Virus record (IMG/VR): IMGVR_UViG_3300042523_001055
Coordinates: 1 to 29,403 of that record
From: a virus
DNA: 29,403 bases
Direction: 5' to 3' (one strand)
Shown: piece after piece, positions 1 to 7,089 of the stretch
Layout: every line of letters begins with the position of its first letter
Position numbering within the stretch: position 1 is the first letter of the stretch
The notes under the pieces: generated by a model
What the model was told of the DNA's origin: nothing
The model's database searches: none
The model's input: only the letters and a program-made list of their open reading frames with translations
Position numbers and translations under genes: made by a program

Positions 1-213
1 CAGCGCGATTATGGGAGCAGCAACATCAGTCTGAACGGCGAGTTGGGTGTCATGGTCCGCACCCAGGACAAGGTCAGCCGAATCCGCAATCTCCTCACCA
101 AGGAGATGAAGGGCGAGCCGGCGGCGGTCAATGAGCCCATCGTGGACTCATGGTCCGACCTCGCGAACTACGGCGTCATCGGCCTTCTGCTTCGGCAAGG
201 CAAGTGGCGCTAA
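1..213 (+). CDS. Nucleotide modification-associated domain 1 (DUF1599-like) protein, 3' part
   Basis: The open frame enters from the left edge and ends at TAA 211-213, giving the last 70 residues. It shows a DYGSSN segment, then VRTQDKVSRIRNLL, then DSWSDLANYGVIGLLL. This spacing (DYG, R..DK..R...L, DL.NY) is typical of the DUF1599/Nmad1 family found in phages. The family has been linked by gene context to modified nucleotides in phage DNA; its reaction is not established. The N-terminus lies outside the window. It ends 30 bases before the next gene in the same frame, so the two are probably co-transcribed. Family assignment is by pattern only. Confidence 0.6.
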   Translation, partial: QRDYGSSNISLNGELGVMVRTQDKVSRIRNLLTKEMKGEPAAVNEPIVDSWSDLANYGVIGLLLRQGKWR

Positions 214-243
214 TAGGCGACGGCCAAGACCCGACAAGAGCGC

Positions 244-597
244 GTGGAGTGGATCCAGCGCTATCGCAAAGCGAACCCAGCCAAGGTTCTCTTATCCCTG
301 GCCCGTCAAAGGGCTAAAAACAACGGCATCCCATTCTCGATAACTGATAAAGACATCAGGATAGGCAAGTTTTGCCCGGTCCTCAGGGTGCCCTACGAAA
401 CCGGCAAAAATCACGTTCCCCACCCACACGCCCCAAGCCTGGACAGGATTAATCCTTCCCTGGGATACGTGCCCGGAAACGTCGTCGTCATAAGTCGCAT
501 GGCAAACACGATCAAGCACGACGCAAGCTTTGAGCAGATAGGCCGGGTCTACAGGTGGCTGAAACGGTTGACCAGCAAGAAGAAGCAGACAAGATAG
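244..597 (+). CDS. HNH / endonuclease VII-like small nuclease
   Basis: A 117-residue basic protein. The core reads CPVL near residue 44, then PSLDRINPSLGYVPGNVVVI and ANTIKHDAS. This SLDRI..GY..GNV..IS..AN..K block is a recurrent signature of phage proteins related to HNH and recombination endonuclease VII folds. They would cut DNA, for example branched or packaging DNA. The start is GTG at 244, the only plausible start after the in-frame stops at 211-216; there is no Shine-Dalgarno sequence. The C-terminus is Lys/Arg-rich. Whether it is a free-standing homing nuclease or a phage-function nuclease cannot be told from sequence. Confidence 0.6.
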   Translation: MEWIQRYRKANPAKVLLSLARQRAKNNGIPFSITDKDIRIGKFCPVLRVPYETGKNHVPHPHAPSLDRINPSLGYVPGNVVVISRMANTIKHDASFEQIGRVYRWLKRLTSKKKQTR

Positions 598-604
598 TAG
601 GGGT

Positions 605-745
605 ATGACCTTCCTCCTCACGTTTGCCTCCGGCCTTGCCGTTGGCGCCATCGTCGGTTTCATCGCCGGCGTCAAGAATGCCAACTCCTCCAAGGTCGCC
701 AAGGCCAAGGACCTGGCTGAAGTCTTCAAGGCTGGCAAGGAGTGA
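605..745 (+). CDS. Small single-pass membrane protein (46 aa)
   Basis: ATG at 605 to TGA at 743-745. Residues 2-22 form one hydrophobic, glycine-spaced segment (LLTFASGLAVGAIVGFIAGV), followed by a charged helical tail with Lys, Asp and Glu. The stop overlaps the next start by one base (TGATG), which indicates translational coupling with the lipoprotein gene. Size, membrane segment and position between a nuclease and a lipoprotein/holin cluster make a lysis-accessory or small-holin role possible, but no family is recognised. Confidence 0.6.
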   Translation: MTFLLTFASGLAVGAIVGFIAGVKNANSSKVAKAKDLAEVFKAGKE

Positions 746-1458
746 TGCGGGCGTTCCTGCCAGTCGTACTGATCCTGCTGGCAGGATGCTCATCCAAGCC
801 CGAAGTAATCCCTGTCCAGCCGCCGGCGCCTACCAAGCCGGATAATGTCCAGACCCTGGGCAAAGACCTGGATAAGACCGATCATCGTGTCGGTGCTGCC
901 CTGGTCGCCATCGAGCGGAACGCGGACAAGCCGAAGGTCGTGGTGGCTGAATCTCGCCTAGCGCAGTCATACCTCCCGCCTGTCCCAGACCAGGACGTAC
1001 AGTTCGCCCTGGCGAGGGCTACCAAGGGTAGTGAAATCGACTACTCCAAGCAGATGGCTTTTGGCCGGCAATTGGCGACGGCTGTGAACAAGGCATGGGA
1101 ACGCCTTGAGGCAGATCAGGCTGAAGCGAAACGAATCTCTGACCTGAAGGACAAGAAGATTGCCGAACTGACGGAGAAAATTGAGCAAGGGAAGAAAGAC
1201 GTGTGGACTATGGCTGGTGCAGCCCTGGCAGTTATTGGCGGGGTGGTGACTGCCCTGGTCGGTCCGCGGACCGGCATCCCGTTGCTCCTGTGCGGGGGCG
1301 CTATCGGTGCGTTCCCGTTCGTGGTGGATAGTCCGTATTTTAATTATATCGCCGGAGGTACGCTGGCCGCAGGATGCGGACTCCTTCTCTACCTGCTGTG
1401 GGATTACGTCCGCGACAAAGCCAATGAAGACACGCCCAAAGATCAAGGTGGTGTTTAA
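745..1458 (+). CDS. Lipoprotein with C-terminal membrane segments, unimolecular-spanin-like
   Basis: The N-terminus MRAFLPVVLILLAGC is a lipoprotein signal with a lipobox (LAGC) at residues 12-15, so Cys15 would be lipidated. ATG 745 fits this signal; a GTG three bases earlier is also possible. The middle (about residues 30-150) is charged and helical (for example DLKDKKIAELTEKIEQGKKD). The last 80 residues hold two to three hydrophobic segments. A lipid-anchored N-terminus plus a C-terminal membrane anchor is the architecture of u-spanins, which join inner and outer membranes at lysis; classic u-spanins have one C-terminal segment. The gene overlaps both neighbours. The spanin role is inference from topology and context. 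Confidence 0.55.
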   Translation: MRAFLPVVLILLAGCSSKPEVIPVQPPAPTKPDNVQTLGKDLDKTDHRVGAALVAIERNADKPKVVVAESRLAQSYLPPVPDQDVQFALARATKGSEIDYSKQMAFGRQLATAVNKAWERLEADQAEAKRISDLKDKKIAELTEKIEQGKKDVWTMAGAALAVIGGVVTALVGPRTGIPLLLCGGAIGAFPFVVDSPYFNYIAGGTLAAGCGLLLYLLWDYVRDKANEDTPKDQGGV

Positions 1459-1687
1459 GGAGCTGGGCGAACATCCGCCCACCAACACAAACTCCACTGA
1501 CTTCGGCCAGGCCGACAAGGCTACCGGCGAAGTAAACCTGGATCCGCGTCAGCCAGAATCTGAGATGCTCGACAGCGCAGTACACGAATTTCTTCACGTC
1601 GCCTGTCCATACATGGCTGAAAAGAACGTGGCTACAACCGCGACCATCATCGCCGAGGCGTTATGGAAAATGGGATACAGACGATGA
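1424..1687 (+). CDS. Small HExxH zinc-metallopeptidase-like protein
   Basis: An 87-residue protein from ATG 1424, which lies inside the end of the lipoprotein gene in another frame. It contains LDSAVHEFLHVACPYM near residues 48-63: HEFLH is an HExxH zinc-binding motif. The C-terminus ATIIAEALWKMGYR matches a recurrent phage family that carries HE.LH followed about 20 residues later by AL...GYR. The third metal ligand and substrate are unknown. Its stop overlaps the holin start as ATGA. It may act in lysis or on a host protein. Confidence 0.6.
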   Translation: MKTRPKIKVVFKELGEHPPTNTNSTDFGQADKATGEVNLDPRQPESEMLDSAVHEFLHVACPYMAEKNVATTATIIAEALWKMGYRR

Positions 1688-1989
1688 GCGAACCGGAAGA
1701 CAGCATCATCGATCAGCTTCGCAACGGAGGCTTCATGGCTTCCATCATCGGCATGGCCGGCATGATCGCGCGCATCTTACTGTCGAACGAACCAGGCATG
1801 ACATGGGGAAAGGCCGCGCGATACGTCTTCGCAGCGGGCATCGTCGCTTGGCTGGTCGGACAAGGACTGAATGACTTCGAAATGTCCCAGGGATTGAAGG
1901 ATGCATGCATAGGGGTGTGCGGAGCGTCAGCGACTACCATCGTAGATGCCTCAATAATGTGGCTAAAAAGGCGGGTTAAGAGGGTGTAA
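1684..1989 (+). CDS. Holin, LydA-like
   Basis: A 101-residue protein starting at ATG 1684, overlapping the previous stop (ATGA). It has three hydrophobic stretches: GFMASIIGMAGMIARILL, YVFAAGIVAWLVGQGL, and ACIGVCGASATTIVDASI, and a basic tail WLKRRVKRV. The pattern of a short polar N-terminus, three segments with conserved glycines and a cationic end fits the LydA-type phage holins. Holins permeabilise the inner membrane to time lysis. The nearest muralytic gene in the window is a transglycosylase at 10067-10507, not an immediate neighbour. Confidence 0.7.
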   Translation: MSEPEDSIIDQLRNGGFMASIIGMAGMIARILLSNEPGMTWGKAARYVFAAGIVAWLVGQGLNDFEMSQGLKDACIGVCGASATTIVDASIMWLKRRVKRV

Positions 1990-2045
1990 ATTGCTGATTT
2001 TCATTAGTTTACAAAAATCTTCATCGTACGTCATTTTGTAAATTG
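1985..2045 (+). promoter_or_regulatory. Operator-like repeats before the small regulator gene
   Basis: TGTAAATTG occurs at 1985-1993 and again at 2037-2045, and TTTACAAAA at 2008-2016 is the reverse complement of TTTTGTAAA at 2034-2042 (9-bp arms). The region is AT-rich compared with its surroundings and sits just upstream of a helix-turn-helix gene, so autoregulation is a reasonable guess. TTGACG at 2043-2048 could be a -35 box, but I see no convincing -10. Confidence 0.5.
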
Positions 2046-2092
2046 ACGACCGACAGCTTGTCGTGCAACTTAACCCCATCGGACCCAACGCC

Positions 2093-2383
2093 GTGAACTC
2101 TCCCTCTCTCGACATCAAAAAGCTTGTGACCCGCTTCGGCGGTCGCATCGAGCTTTGGCGTCGTATGAAAGCCAGAGGGTTCGACCTGTCAGTTAAGACG
2201 ATCGAGAAGTGGGGAGAACGGGACAGCGTCCCGGCTAACCGCCTCCTCCAGTTGCTTGAACTTGCCAAGTACGAGAACAAGCCTATCAACCTTAACGACT
2301 TCGTCAGGGCGGAACCCAACTCCGTCCGAGACCTTTCCCCCCACCGACATGAAAACGAAAAAAGCAAAGTCGTCCCTCACTGA
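2093..2383 (+). CDS. Small helix-turn-helix regulator
   Basis: About 96 residues if GTG 2093 is used; an upstream in-frame GTG at 2063 would add ten. The segment VTRFGGRIELWRRMKARGF, then SVKTIEKWGERDSVPANRL, then LLELAKYE has the layout of compact phage helix-turn-helix proteins in which the recognition helix lies around TIEKW..R..VPA. It follows the repeat-bearing intergenic region and begins the recombination operon. It could be a repressor or activator of this operon. No ligand domain is visible. The end overlaps the next gene by 35 bases out of frame. Confidence 0.6.
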   Translation: MNSPSLDIKKLVTRFGGRIELWRRMKARGFDLSVKTIEKWGERDSVPANRLLQLLELAKYENKPINLNDFVRAEPNSVRDLSPHRHENEKSKVVPH

Positions 2384-2807
2384 GGGACCCCGTCCCGTCA
2401 CCGAAATGTCCCTCGGAGAAATCCAGGGCTACATCTCGATGCACGAAACCAACATCGAGGGCTCCAAGCGCAAGCTTGAAGAACTCAACGGCGAGATCCG
2501 TCGCCGCTTCGAACCCATCCTGAGCGAAGCCCTCGCCCGCCAGGACAAGCAGTCCGGTCAGCACACCTTCGAACACGAAGGCTACAAGTTCACCGGCGAA
2601 ATCAAGTCCACCGTCAAATGGGACTCCCCCGCCCTTGAGCGTATCGCGATGCAGCTTCCCTACGAGCAGATGCGTAGCACGTTCAAGATCGAGTTCTCCG
2701 TGCCCGAGAAGACCTTCAAGGCCATCACGGACCAGAAGCTCATCGACCAACTCATCGAGGCCCGTACGGTCAAGTACTCCGAGCCCAAGATCATCTTCTC
2801 CGCCTAA
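2349..2807 (+). CDS. Unknown protein of the Sak4 operon
   Basis: 152 residues from ATG 2349, preceded by a C-rich leader (CCCCCCACCGAC) like those of other genes here. A longer in-frame extension upstream is non-coding overlap. The N-terminus is basic (KTKKAKSS), residues 23-60 look helical (SLGEIQGYISMHETNIEGSK), and the second half is alpha/beta. No motif is recognised. Its place directly before a Sak4-like ATPase and an SSB-like gene suggests an accessory role in recombination or nucleic-acid handling, but that rests on context only. Confidence 0.65.
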   Translation: MKTKKAKSSLTEGPRPVTEMSLGEIQGYISMHETNIEGSKRKLEELNGEIRRRFEPILSEALARQDKQSGQHTFEHEGYKFTGEIKSTVKWDSPALERIAMQLPYEQMRSTFKIEFSVPEKTFKAITDQKLIDQLIEARTVKYSEPKIIFSA

Positions 2808-2828
2808 TCTCCCAACCCAGAAAAACAC

Positions 2829-3680
2829 ATGAAAATCATCAAGGCCAGCGACCGCCTCAAAGCGGTCCCCAAGATCAACATCGCCCTCTTCGGCCCGTCC
2901 GGAGTCGGCAAGACCACCCTCGCCCGCACCCTCGACCCGGAGACCACCCTCTTCGTGGACCTGGAAGCCGGCACCCTCGCCGTGCAGGACTGGCCCGGTG
3001 ACGTCATCGACGTCCGTGCCACCGCCCGCGAGTACGGCAAGTACCCCTGGGAAATCGCCCGCGCGCTCGCCCTCTACATCGGCGGCAACGATCCGAGCGA
3101 TACCACCGGTGCCTACAGCAAGCCCGTCTACGACGCCGTAGCCGAAGCCTTCAAGGACATCGACCTGTCCAAGTACCAGACGGTCTTCGTGGACTCCATC
3201 ACCGTCGCCTCCCGCGAGTGTTTCAAGTGGGCCGAAAAGCAGCCCGAGGCCATGTCCGAGAAGACCGGCAAGCCTGACACCCGCGGTGCCTACGGCATCC
3301 TGAAGAAGGAAATGATGCGCTGGGTGACCCACCTCCAGCACTGCAACAAGAGCATCATCGTCGTCGGCATCCTCAACCGCGAGGAAGACGATCTGAAGCG
3401 CGTGTCGTGGTCCCCCCAGGTCGAAGGCGCCGCCACCGGTCGCGAACTCCCGGGAATCTTCGATCAGGTCATCACCATCCAGAACTTCAAGACCGAGGAC
3501 GGCGTTCCCTACCGTGCCCTCTGCTGTCAGCAGCAGAACCCGTGGGGCTACCCCGCCAAGGACCGCTCCGGTCGTCTCGACCTGCTGGAAGCTCCCGACC
3601 TCAAGGCCCTGATGAAGAAGATCCGCGAGGGCAAGCGTCTCGATACCCAGGTCATCACGACCATCCCCGAACAGAAGTAA
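2829..3680 (+). CDS. Sak4-like RecA-fold recombination ATPase
   Basis: 283 residues. The Walker A motif FGPSGVGKTT lies at residues 21-30, and a Walker B-like strand QTVFVDSIT at 117-125. The single RecA-type ATPase core without the extra domains of RecA matches the Sak4/AAA_24 phage group. These proteins bind single-stranded DNA and promote annealing or strand exchange in phage recombination, usually together with an SSB. The gene is followed directly by an SSB-like gene, and a Cas4-like nuclease and helicase lie downstream, which supports the call. The start has the A/C-rich leader CCCAACCCAGAAAAACAC and no Shine-Dalgarno sequence. Confidence 0.8.
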   Translation: MKIIKASDRLKAVPKINIALFGPSGVGKTTLARTLDPETTLFVDLEAGTLAVQDWPGDVIDVRATAREYGKYPWEIARALALYIGGNDPSDTTGAYSKPVYDAVAEAFKDIDLSKYQTVFVDSITVASRECFKWAEKQPEAMSEKTGKPDTRGAYGILKKEMMRWVTHLQHCNKSIIVVGILNREEDDLKRVSWSPQVEGAATGRELPGIFDQVITIQNFKTEDGVPYRALCCQQQNPWGYPAKDRSGRLDLLEAPDLKALMKKIREGKRLDTQVITTIPEQK

Positions 3681-3710
3681 TTTCCACCCACCCAAAAACA
3701 CCCAGAAAAC

Positions 3711-4325
3711 ATGAGCATGTTCTCCCCCACCACCGGCGCCGGTTCGGCTCCGGAACTCATCCCCAACGGCACCCTCTCCTGGGCGCTCCTCACGGTCCAG
3801 GCCGCGCGCCAGTCCGGTTCCACCGGCGGCACGTACTACCCGGTCGTGCTGACGCTCATCGGCGGTGACTTCGAAGGCCGCAAGGTCTTCGACATGATCC
3901 CCGACATCCAGGACGAGCGTAACAGCGACAAGTGGCGTAAGATGGGCATCACCTCGGTGACGCGCATCTTCGAATCGAGCGGCTGGTTCACGCCGGCGAA
4001 GCCCGAGTCGTACAATGCGTTCGAAGGCAAGCAGACCCTCGACATCATGAACGGCATGGACGGCCAGCGTGTCGCCATCCGCGTCAAGATCGAGGAGTCC
4101 AAGGACCCTGCCTACGCTGACAAGAACAAGGTCGGCGACTGGCTGTCCCCGAATCCCGCCTCCGGCGGTTTCAAGGACTACCAGAAGCTCCTTGGCGGTC
4201 AGGCCGTAGTCGAACAGGCTCGCGGTTCCGCGTTCAACGCGAAGCCGACGCCCGCCCCCGCTCCGTCCGCGATGCAGAAGCCGTCTTGGCCGAAGGCTCC
4301 GGGCTCCAGCAACGCGCCGTTCTAA
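3711..4325 (+). CDS. ssb: Phage single-stranded DNA-binding protein (DUF669-like)
   Basis: 204 residues. Residues about 20-130 are beta-rich with YYPVVLTLIGGDFEGRKVFD, similar in layout to the DUF669-type proteins that accompany Sak4 ATPases. A Pro/Ala-rich linker follows (PTPAPAPSAMQKPSWPKAP), and the protein ends NAPF. A flexible tail ending in Pro-Phe is the classic SSB interaction tip, although the acidic residues that normally precede it are missing here. Role: coat single-stranded DNA and assist the Sak4-like ATPase. Last gene before the hairpin/T-run at 4334-4424. Confidence 0.65.
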   Translation: MSMFSPTTGAGSAPELIPNGTLSWALLTVQAARQSGSTGGTYYPVVLTLIGGDFEGRKVFDMIPDIQDERNSDKWRKMGITSVTRIFESSGWFTPAKPESYNAFEGKQTLDIMNGMDGQRVAIRVKIEESKDPAYADKNKVGDWLSPNPASGGFKDYQKLLGGQAVVEQARGSAFNAKPTPAPAPSAMQKPSWPKAPGSSNAPF

Positions 4326-4333
4326 CCCCTCGC

Positions 4334-4424
4334 AGGCTTAACGGATCCCCAGCCCAGATATTACTGGCGTTTCTTGTTGTCGCCATCTAATGTCTGATAG
4401 GTCCGTTAAGCCTGTTCTTTTTTT
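4334..4424 (+). ncRNA. Long nested hairpin followed by a T-run (terminator or structured RNA)
   Basis: A perfect 13-bp stem pairs CAGGCTTAACGGA (4334-4346) with TCCGTTAAGCCTG (4402-4414). Inside it a second stem pairs CAGATATTA (4357-4365 region) with TAATGTCTG (about 4388-4396) with one G-U, and a third pairs TGGCG with CGCCA around a U-rich loop. A T-run (4415-4424) follows directly. It ends the Sak4/SSB operon and so would act as an intrinsic terminator, but the three-tier stem of about 80 nt is much larger than a normal terminator and may be a processed or regulatory RNA. Confidence 0.7.
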
Positions 4425-4481
4425 AAACCCAAGGTGCGAGTGAAAAGCGATAAACCAGCCGTCGGTCTGGCCCATTCCGCT

Positions 4482-4487
4482 TATAAT
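4482..4487 (+). promoter_or_regulatory. Possible promoter for the helicase operon
   Basis: A perfect TATAAT lies at 4482-4487 in the 180 bases between the hairpin and the helicase gene. No good -35 is seen at 17-bp spacing. Transcription would start near 4494 and leave a 5' leader of about 113 bases containing a small GTGAC/GTCAC hairpin near 4503-4519. Confidence 0.4.
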
Positions 4488-4606
4488 TCACGCAGGAGTG
4501 AAGTGACTGTTGGGGTCACCTCTCCTCCCGCACCCCCACTTTTAGATCGGCGTTTAGTCGGTCGCTCCATCGCCTCTGCTTCGGTACGCGGTGGTGTCTT
4601 TTTCCT

Positions 4607-6280
4607 ATGAAGCTCCGCCCCAGGCAGCAGGAGTTCGTACGCAAGGCCCTATGGGCGCTTGCCGAGACCGGAGAAACCCTTGGTATCGCGCCGACTGGCG
4701 CGGGCAAGACGGTCATGCTCTCCGCCTCGATCCATCAGATGATGGTCAAAAACCCGGGTATGAGGACCCTCGTCATCCAGCACCGAGACGAGCTAGTATC
4801 CCAGAACCGGGCCACTTTCAAGAGGGTCGCCCCAGAGACGCCCTCCGATATCTACGTCGCCGACCGCAAACGCTGGTCCGAAGGCGTCACTTTCGCGATG
4901 GTCCAGACCCTGTCCCGCCCGGACAACCTGGAGACCATGCCCAAGATGGACCTGATCGTCATCGATGAGGCCCACCATGTAGCCGCCAACTCCTATATGG
5001 TCATTCTGGAGCGGGCCAAGGAGATGAACCCGGACCTCAAGGTCTTCGGCGTCACGGCAACCCCGCAACGCGGGGATAAGAAGGCCCTGCGCGAGGTGTT
5101 CTCCAACGTCTCCGATATCATCACCGTCAAAGAACTCATCGAGGCCGGCAATCTGGTCCGCCCTCGCGTGTTCGTCATCGACTGCGGGCTCCGCTCGGAG
5201 CTTGCCAACGTCCGCCGTACCATCGCCGACTTCGATATGGAAGAGGTCGCCTCGATCATGGACAAGTCCGCCGTGACCGAGAAGGTCATCCAGGAATGGA
5301 AGGACAAGGCCGGCGACCGGAAGACCGTGATGTTCTGCTCCACCGTCGAACACGCCGAACACGTCACCGCCGCCTTCAACGAAGCCGGCGTCAAATCGGG
5401 CATCGTCCACGGCGGGCTCGGCGACACCGCCCGTCGCAAGGTCCTGCACGGCTTCGAACACGACCACTTTCAGGTCCTCATCAACGTCGCCGTACTGACC
5501 GAGGGATGGGACTGCCAGACCGTGTCCTGCGTCGTCCTGCTTCGGCCCTGCTCCTTCAAGTCCACGATGATCCAGATGATCGGGCGTGGCCTCCGCAAGG
5601 TAGACCCGGAGAAGCACCCAGGAGTCATCAAGACCGACTGCATCGTGATGGATTTCGGCTATTCCATGCTGACCCACGGGGGCATCGAGACCGAGGTCCG
5701 GCTCCAGCCTTTCGAGAAGGGCGAATGCCCCGTCAAGACGTGCCCGTCCTGCGGCATGGAGGTCCCTGCCCAGGTGATGGTATGCCCGACCTGCGAGCAT
5801 ATCTTCGACGGCGTCGAACGGCGTATCGCCGAAGCCTCCAAGGAGCGCGAAGACCTGACCGAGTTCACCCTGACCGAGGTGGAGATCTTTGAGATGTCCC
5901 CCTTCCGCTGGGAAATCTTCTGGGACGGCATGGTCACGATGGCGAACGCCATGTCCGCCTGGGCCGTCGTCGTCCGCCATAACGAGAAGGAGTGGGTAAT
6001 CGGCGGTATCGACCAGTCCGCCACCGTCAAGCTTGTCGCCGTCACCACCGACCGCCTCCAAGCCATCGCCTCCGCCGACGACTATCTCCGCGAACACGGC
6101 GACAAGGACGCCGCCCGCAAGTCCAAACGCTGGCTCCACGAACCCCCTTCCGACAAGCAACTCCAGGTCCTTGGGCTCACCCCCATGTCCGCGATGGGCC
6201 TCACAAAGTACAAGGCTTCCTGCCTTCTGACTTGGAAGTTCCGCGAGCGGGCCATAAAAGCCAAAGTCCTAGCAATCTGA
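4607..6280 (+). CDS. SF2 DEAD/DEAH-type helicase with zinc ribbon
   Basis: 557 residues. Walker A APTGAGKT at 28-35, DEAH box IDEAHH at 119-124, TAT at 150-152, and motif VI QMIGRGLRK at 323-331 show a complete superfamily 2 helicase core like the Res/SSL2 group. A zinc ribbon follows (C379-x2-C382 with C393-x2-C396). About 150 C-terminal residues of unknown fold complete the protein. It would unwind or translocate on DNA in phage replication or recombination. The start ATG 4607 has no Shine-Dalgarno sequence. Its stop overlaps the start of a Cas4-like nuclease (TGATG), so the two probably act as a pair. Confidence 0.85.
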   Translation: MKLRPRQQEFVRKALWALAETGETLGIAPTGAGKTVMLSASIHQMMVKNPGMRTLVIQHRDELVSQNRATFKRVAPETPSDIYVADRKRWSEGVTFAMVQTLSRPDNLETMPKMDLIVIDEAHHVAANSYMVILERAKEMNPDLKVFGVTATPQRGDKKALREVFSNVSDIITVKELIEAGNLVRPRVFVIDCGLRSELANVRRTIADFDMEEVASIMDKSAVTEKVIQEWKDKAGDRKTVMFCSTVEHAEHVTAAFNEAGVKSGIVHGGLGDTARRKVLHGFEHDHFQVLINVAVLTEGWDCQTVSCVVLLRPCSFKSTMIQMIGRGLRKVDPEKHPGVIKTDCIVMDFGYSMLTHGGIETEVRLQPFEKGECPVKTCPSCGMEVPAQVMVCPTCEHIFDGVERRIAEASKEREDLTEFTLTEVEIFEMSPFRWEIFWDGMVTMANAMSAWAVVVRHNEKEWVIGGIDQSATVKLVAVTTDRLQAIASADDYLREHGDKDAARKSKRWLHEPPSDKQLQVLGLTPMSAMGLTKYKASCLLTWKFRERAIKAKVLAI

Positions 6281-7089
6281 TGCGATTCAAACCCGACGCC
6301 AACGACCCTATCCGCGATGCCGTCGTCGAACTAATCGACAAGGCTATGCAGAAAAAAAACTCCGACCAGCCCAAGCGACAATACCTGGGTGCGTCCCGCA
6401 TCGGCGAGGAATGCTCCCGCCGTCTCGCGTACGAGTACCATATGACGCCGAAGGACGAAGACGCCGGCTTCAAGGGCAACACCCTCCGCATCTTCGACAT
6501 GGGCCACGACGGCGAAGAACGCATGGCCGAGTACATCCAGCTCGCCGGCTTCGAACTCCAGACGCACACGGCTGACGGCAGGCAGATCGCCATCTCCGAC
6601 GCAGACGGCAAGTTCAAGGGACACCTCGACGGCGTCATCCACGGAGGCCCTGAAGTCGCCGGCCTCAAGTACCCGTGCCTTTGGGAGAACAAGGCCCTCG
6701 GCGACAAGTCCTGGAAGGACGCCGTCAAGCACGGCATCAAGGAAGCCAAGAAGGTGTACTACGCCCAGGTGCAAGTCTACATGGGCTACCACGGACTGGA
6801 TTCCTGTATGTTCACCTGCCTCAATCGCGACACCGGCGAAATCCACGTCGAGATCATCCCATTCGACTCGCGCGACTGCCAGGATTATGTGGACAAGGTG
6901 GTCACCATCGTGTCCTCTTCCAGCCCCGACGACCTTCCTCGTCCCTTCACCGGCGCCGACGATTTCCGATGCAAGTTCTGCGACTACAAGCGACTCTGCT
7001 GGAACCGCCCCGCCAAGCCGAACCCGGCTCTCAACGACCTTCCCACCCATCCCAATCCCAACAACCTATGGCACCCAAAAAGAAGCTGA
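6280..7089 (+). CDS. Cas4/RecB-like PD-(D/E)XK nuclease with an iron-sulphur cysteine set
   Basis: 269 residues. The catalytic pattern is D117 in GHLDG, E136-x-K138 in LWENKAL, and a QVQVYMGY stretch at 163-170 (QxxxY motif), typical of RecB-family nucleases. One cysteine early (C45 in EECSRRLAYE) and three late (C231-x2-C234-x5-C240) match the four cysteines that bind the 4Fe-4S cluster in Cas4 and AddB. It probably resects DNA ends to feed the Sak4/SSB pathway. Start ATG 6280 overlaps the helicase stop. A run of eight A's near 6351-6358 lies early in the gene. Confidence 0.8.
   Translation: MRFKPDANDPIRDAVVELIDKAMQKKNSDQPKRQYLGASRIGEECSRRLAYEYHMTPKDEDAGFKGNTLRIFDMGHDGEERMAEYIQLAGFELQTHTADGRQIAISDADGKFKGHLDGVIHGGPEVAGLKYPCLWENKALGDKSWKDAVKHGIKEAKKVYYAQVQVYMGYHGLDSCMFTCLNRDTGEIHVEIIPFDSRDCQDYVDKVVTIVSSSSPDDLPRPFTGADDFRCKFCDYKRLCWNRPAKPNPALNDLPTHPNPNNLWHPKRS

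Noticed and set aside
2304-3701. A 465-codon open frame on the minus strand opposite the Sak4 gene
   Set aside because: It is the antisense shadow of C-ending codons in the high-GC plus-strand genes: a Gly/Leu/Val/Asp-rich product with no motif. The Walker motifs lie on the plus strand.
4793-6160. A 455-codon open frame on the minus strand opposite the helicase gene
   Set aside because: Same kind of shadow frame. The plus strand encodes a complete helicase with all motifs.
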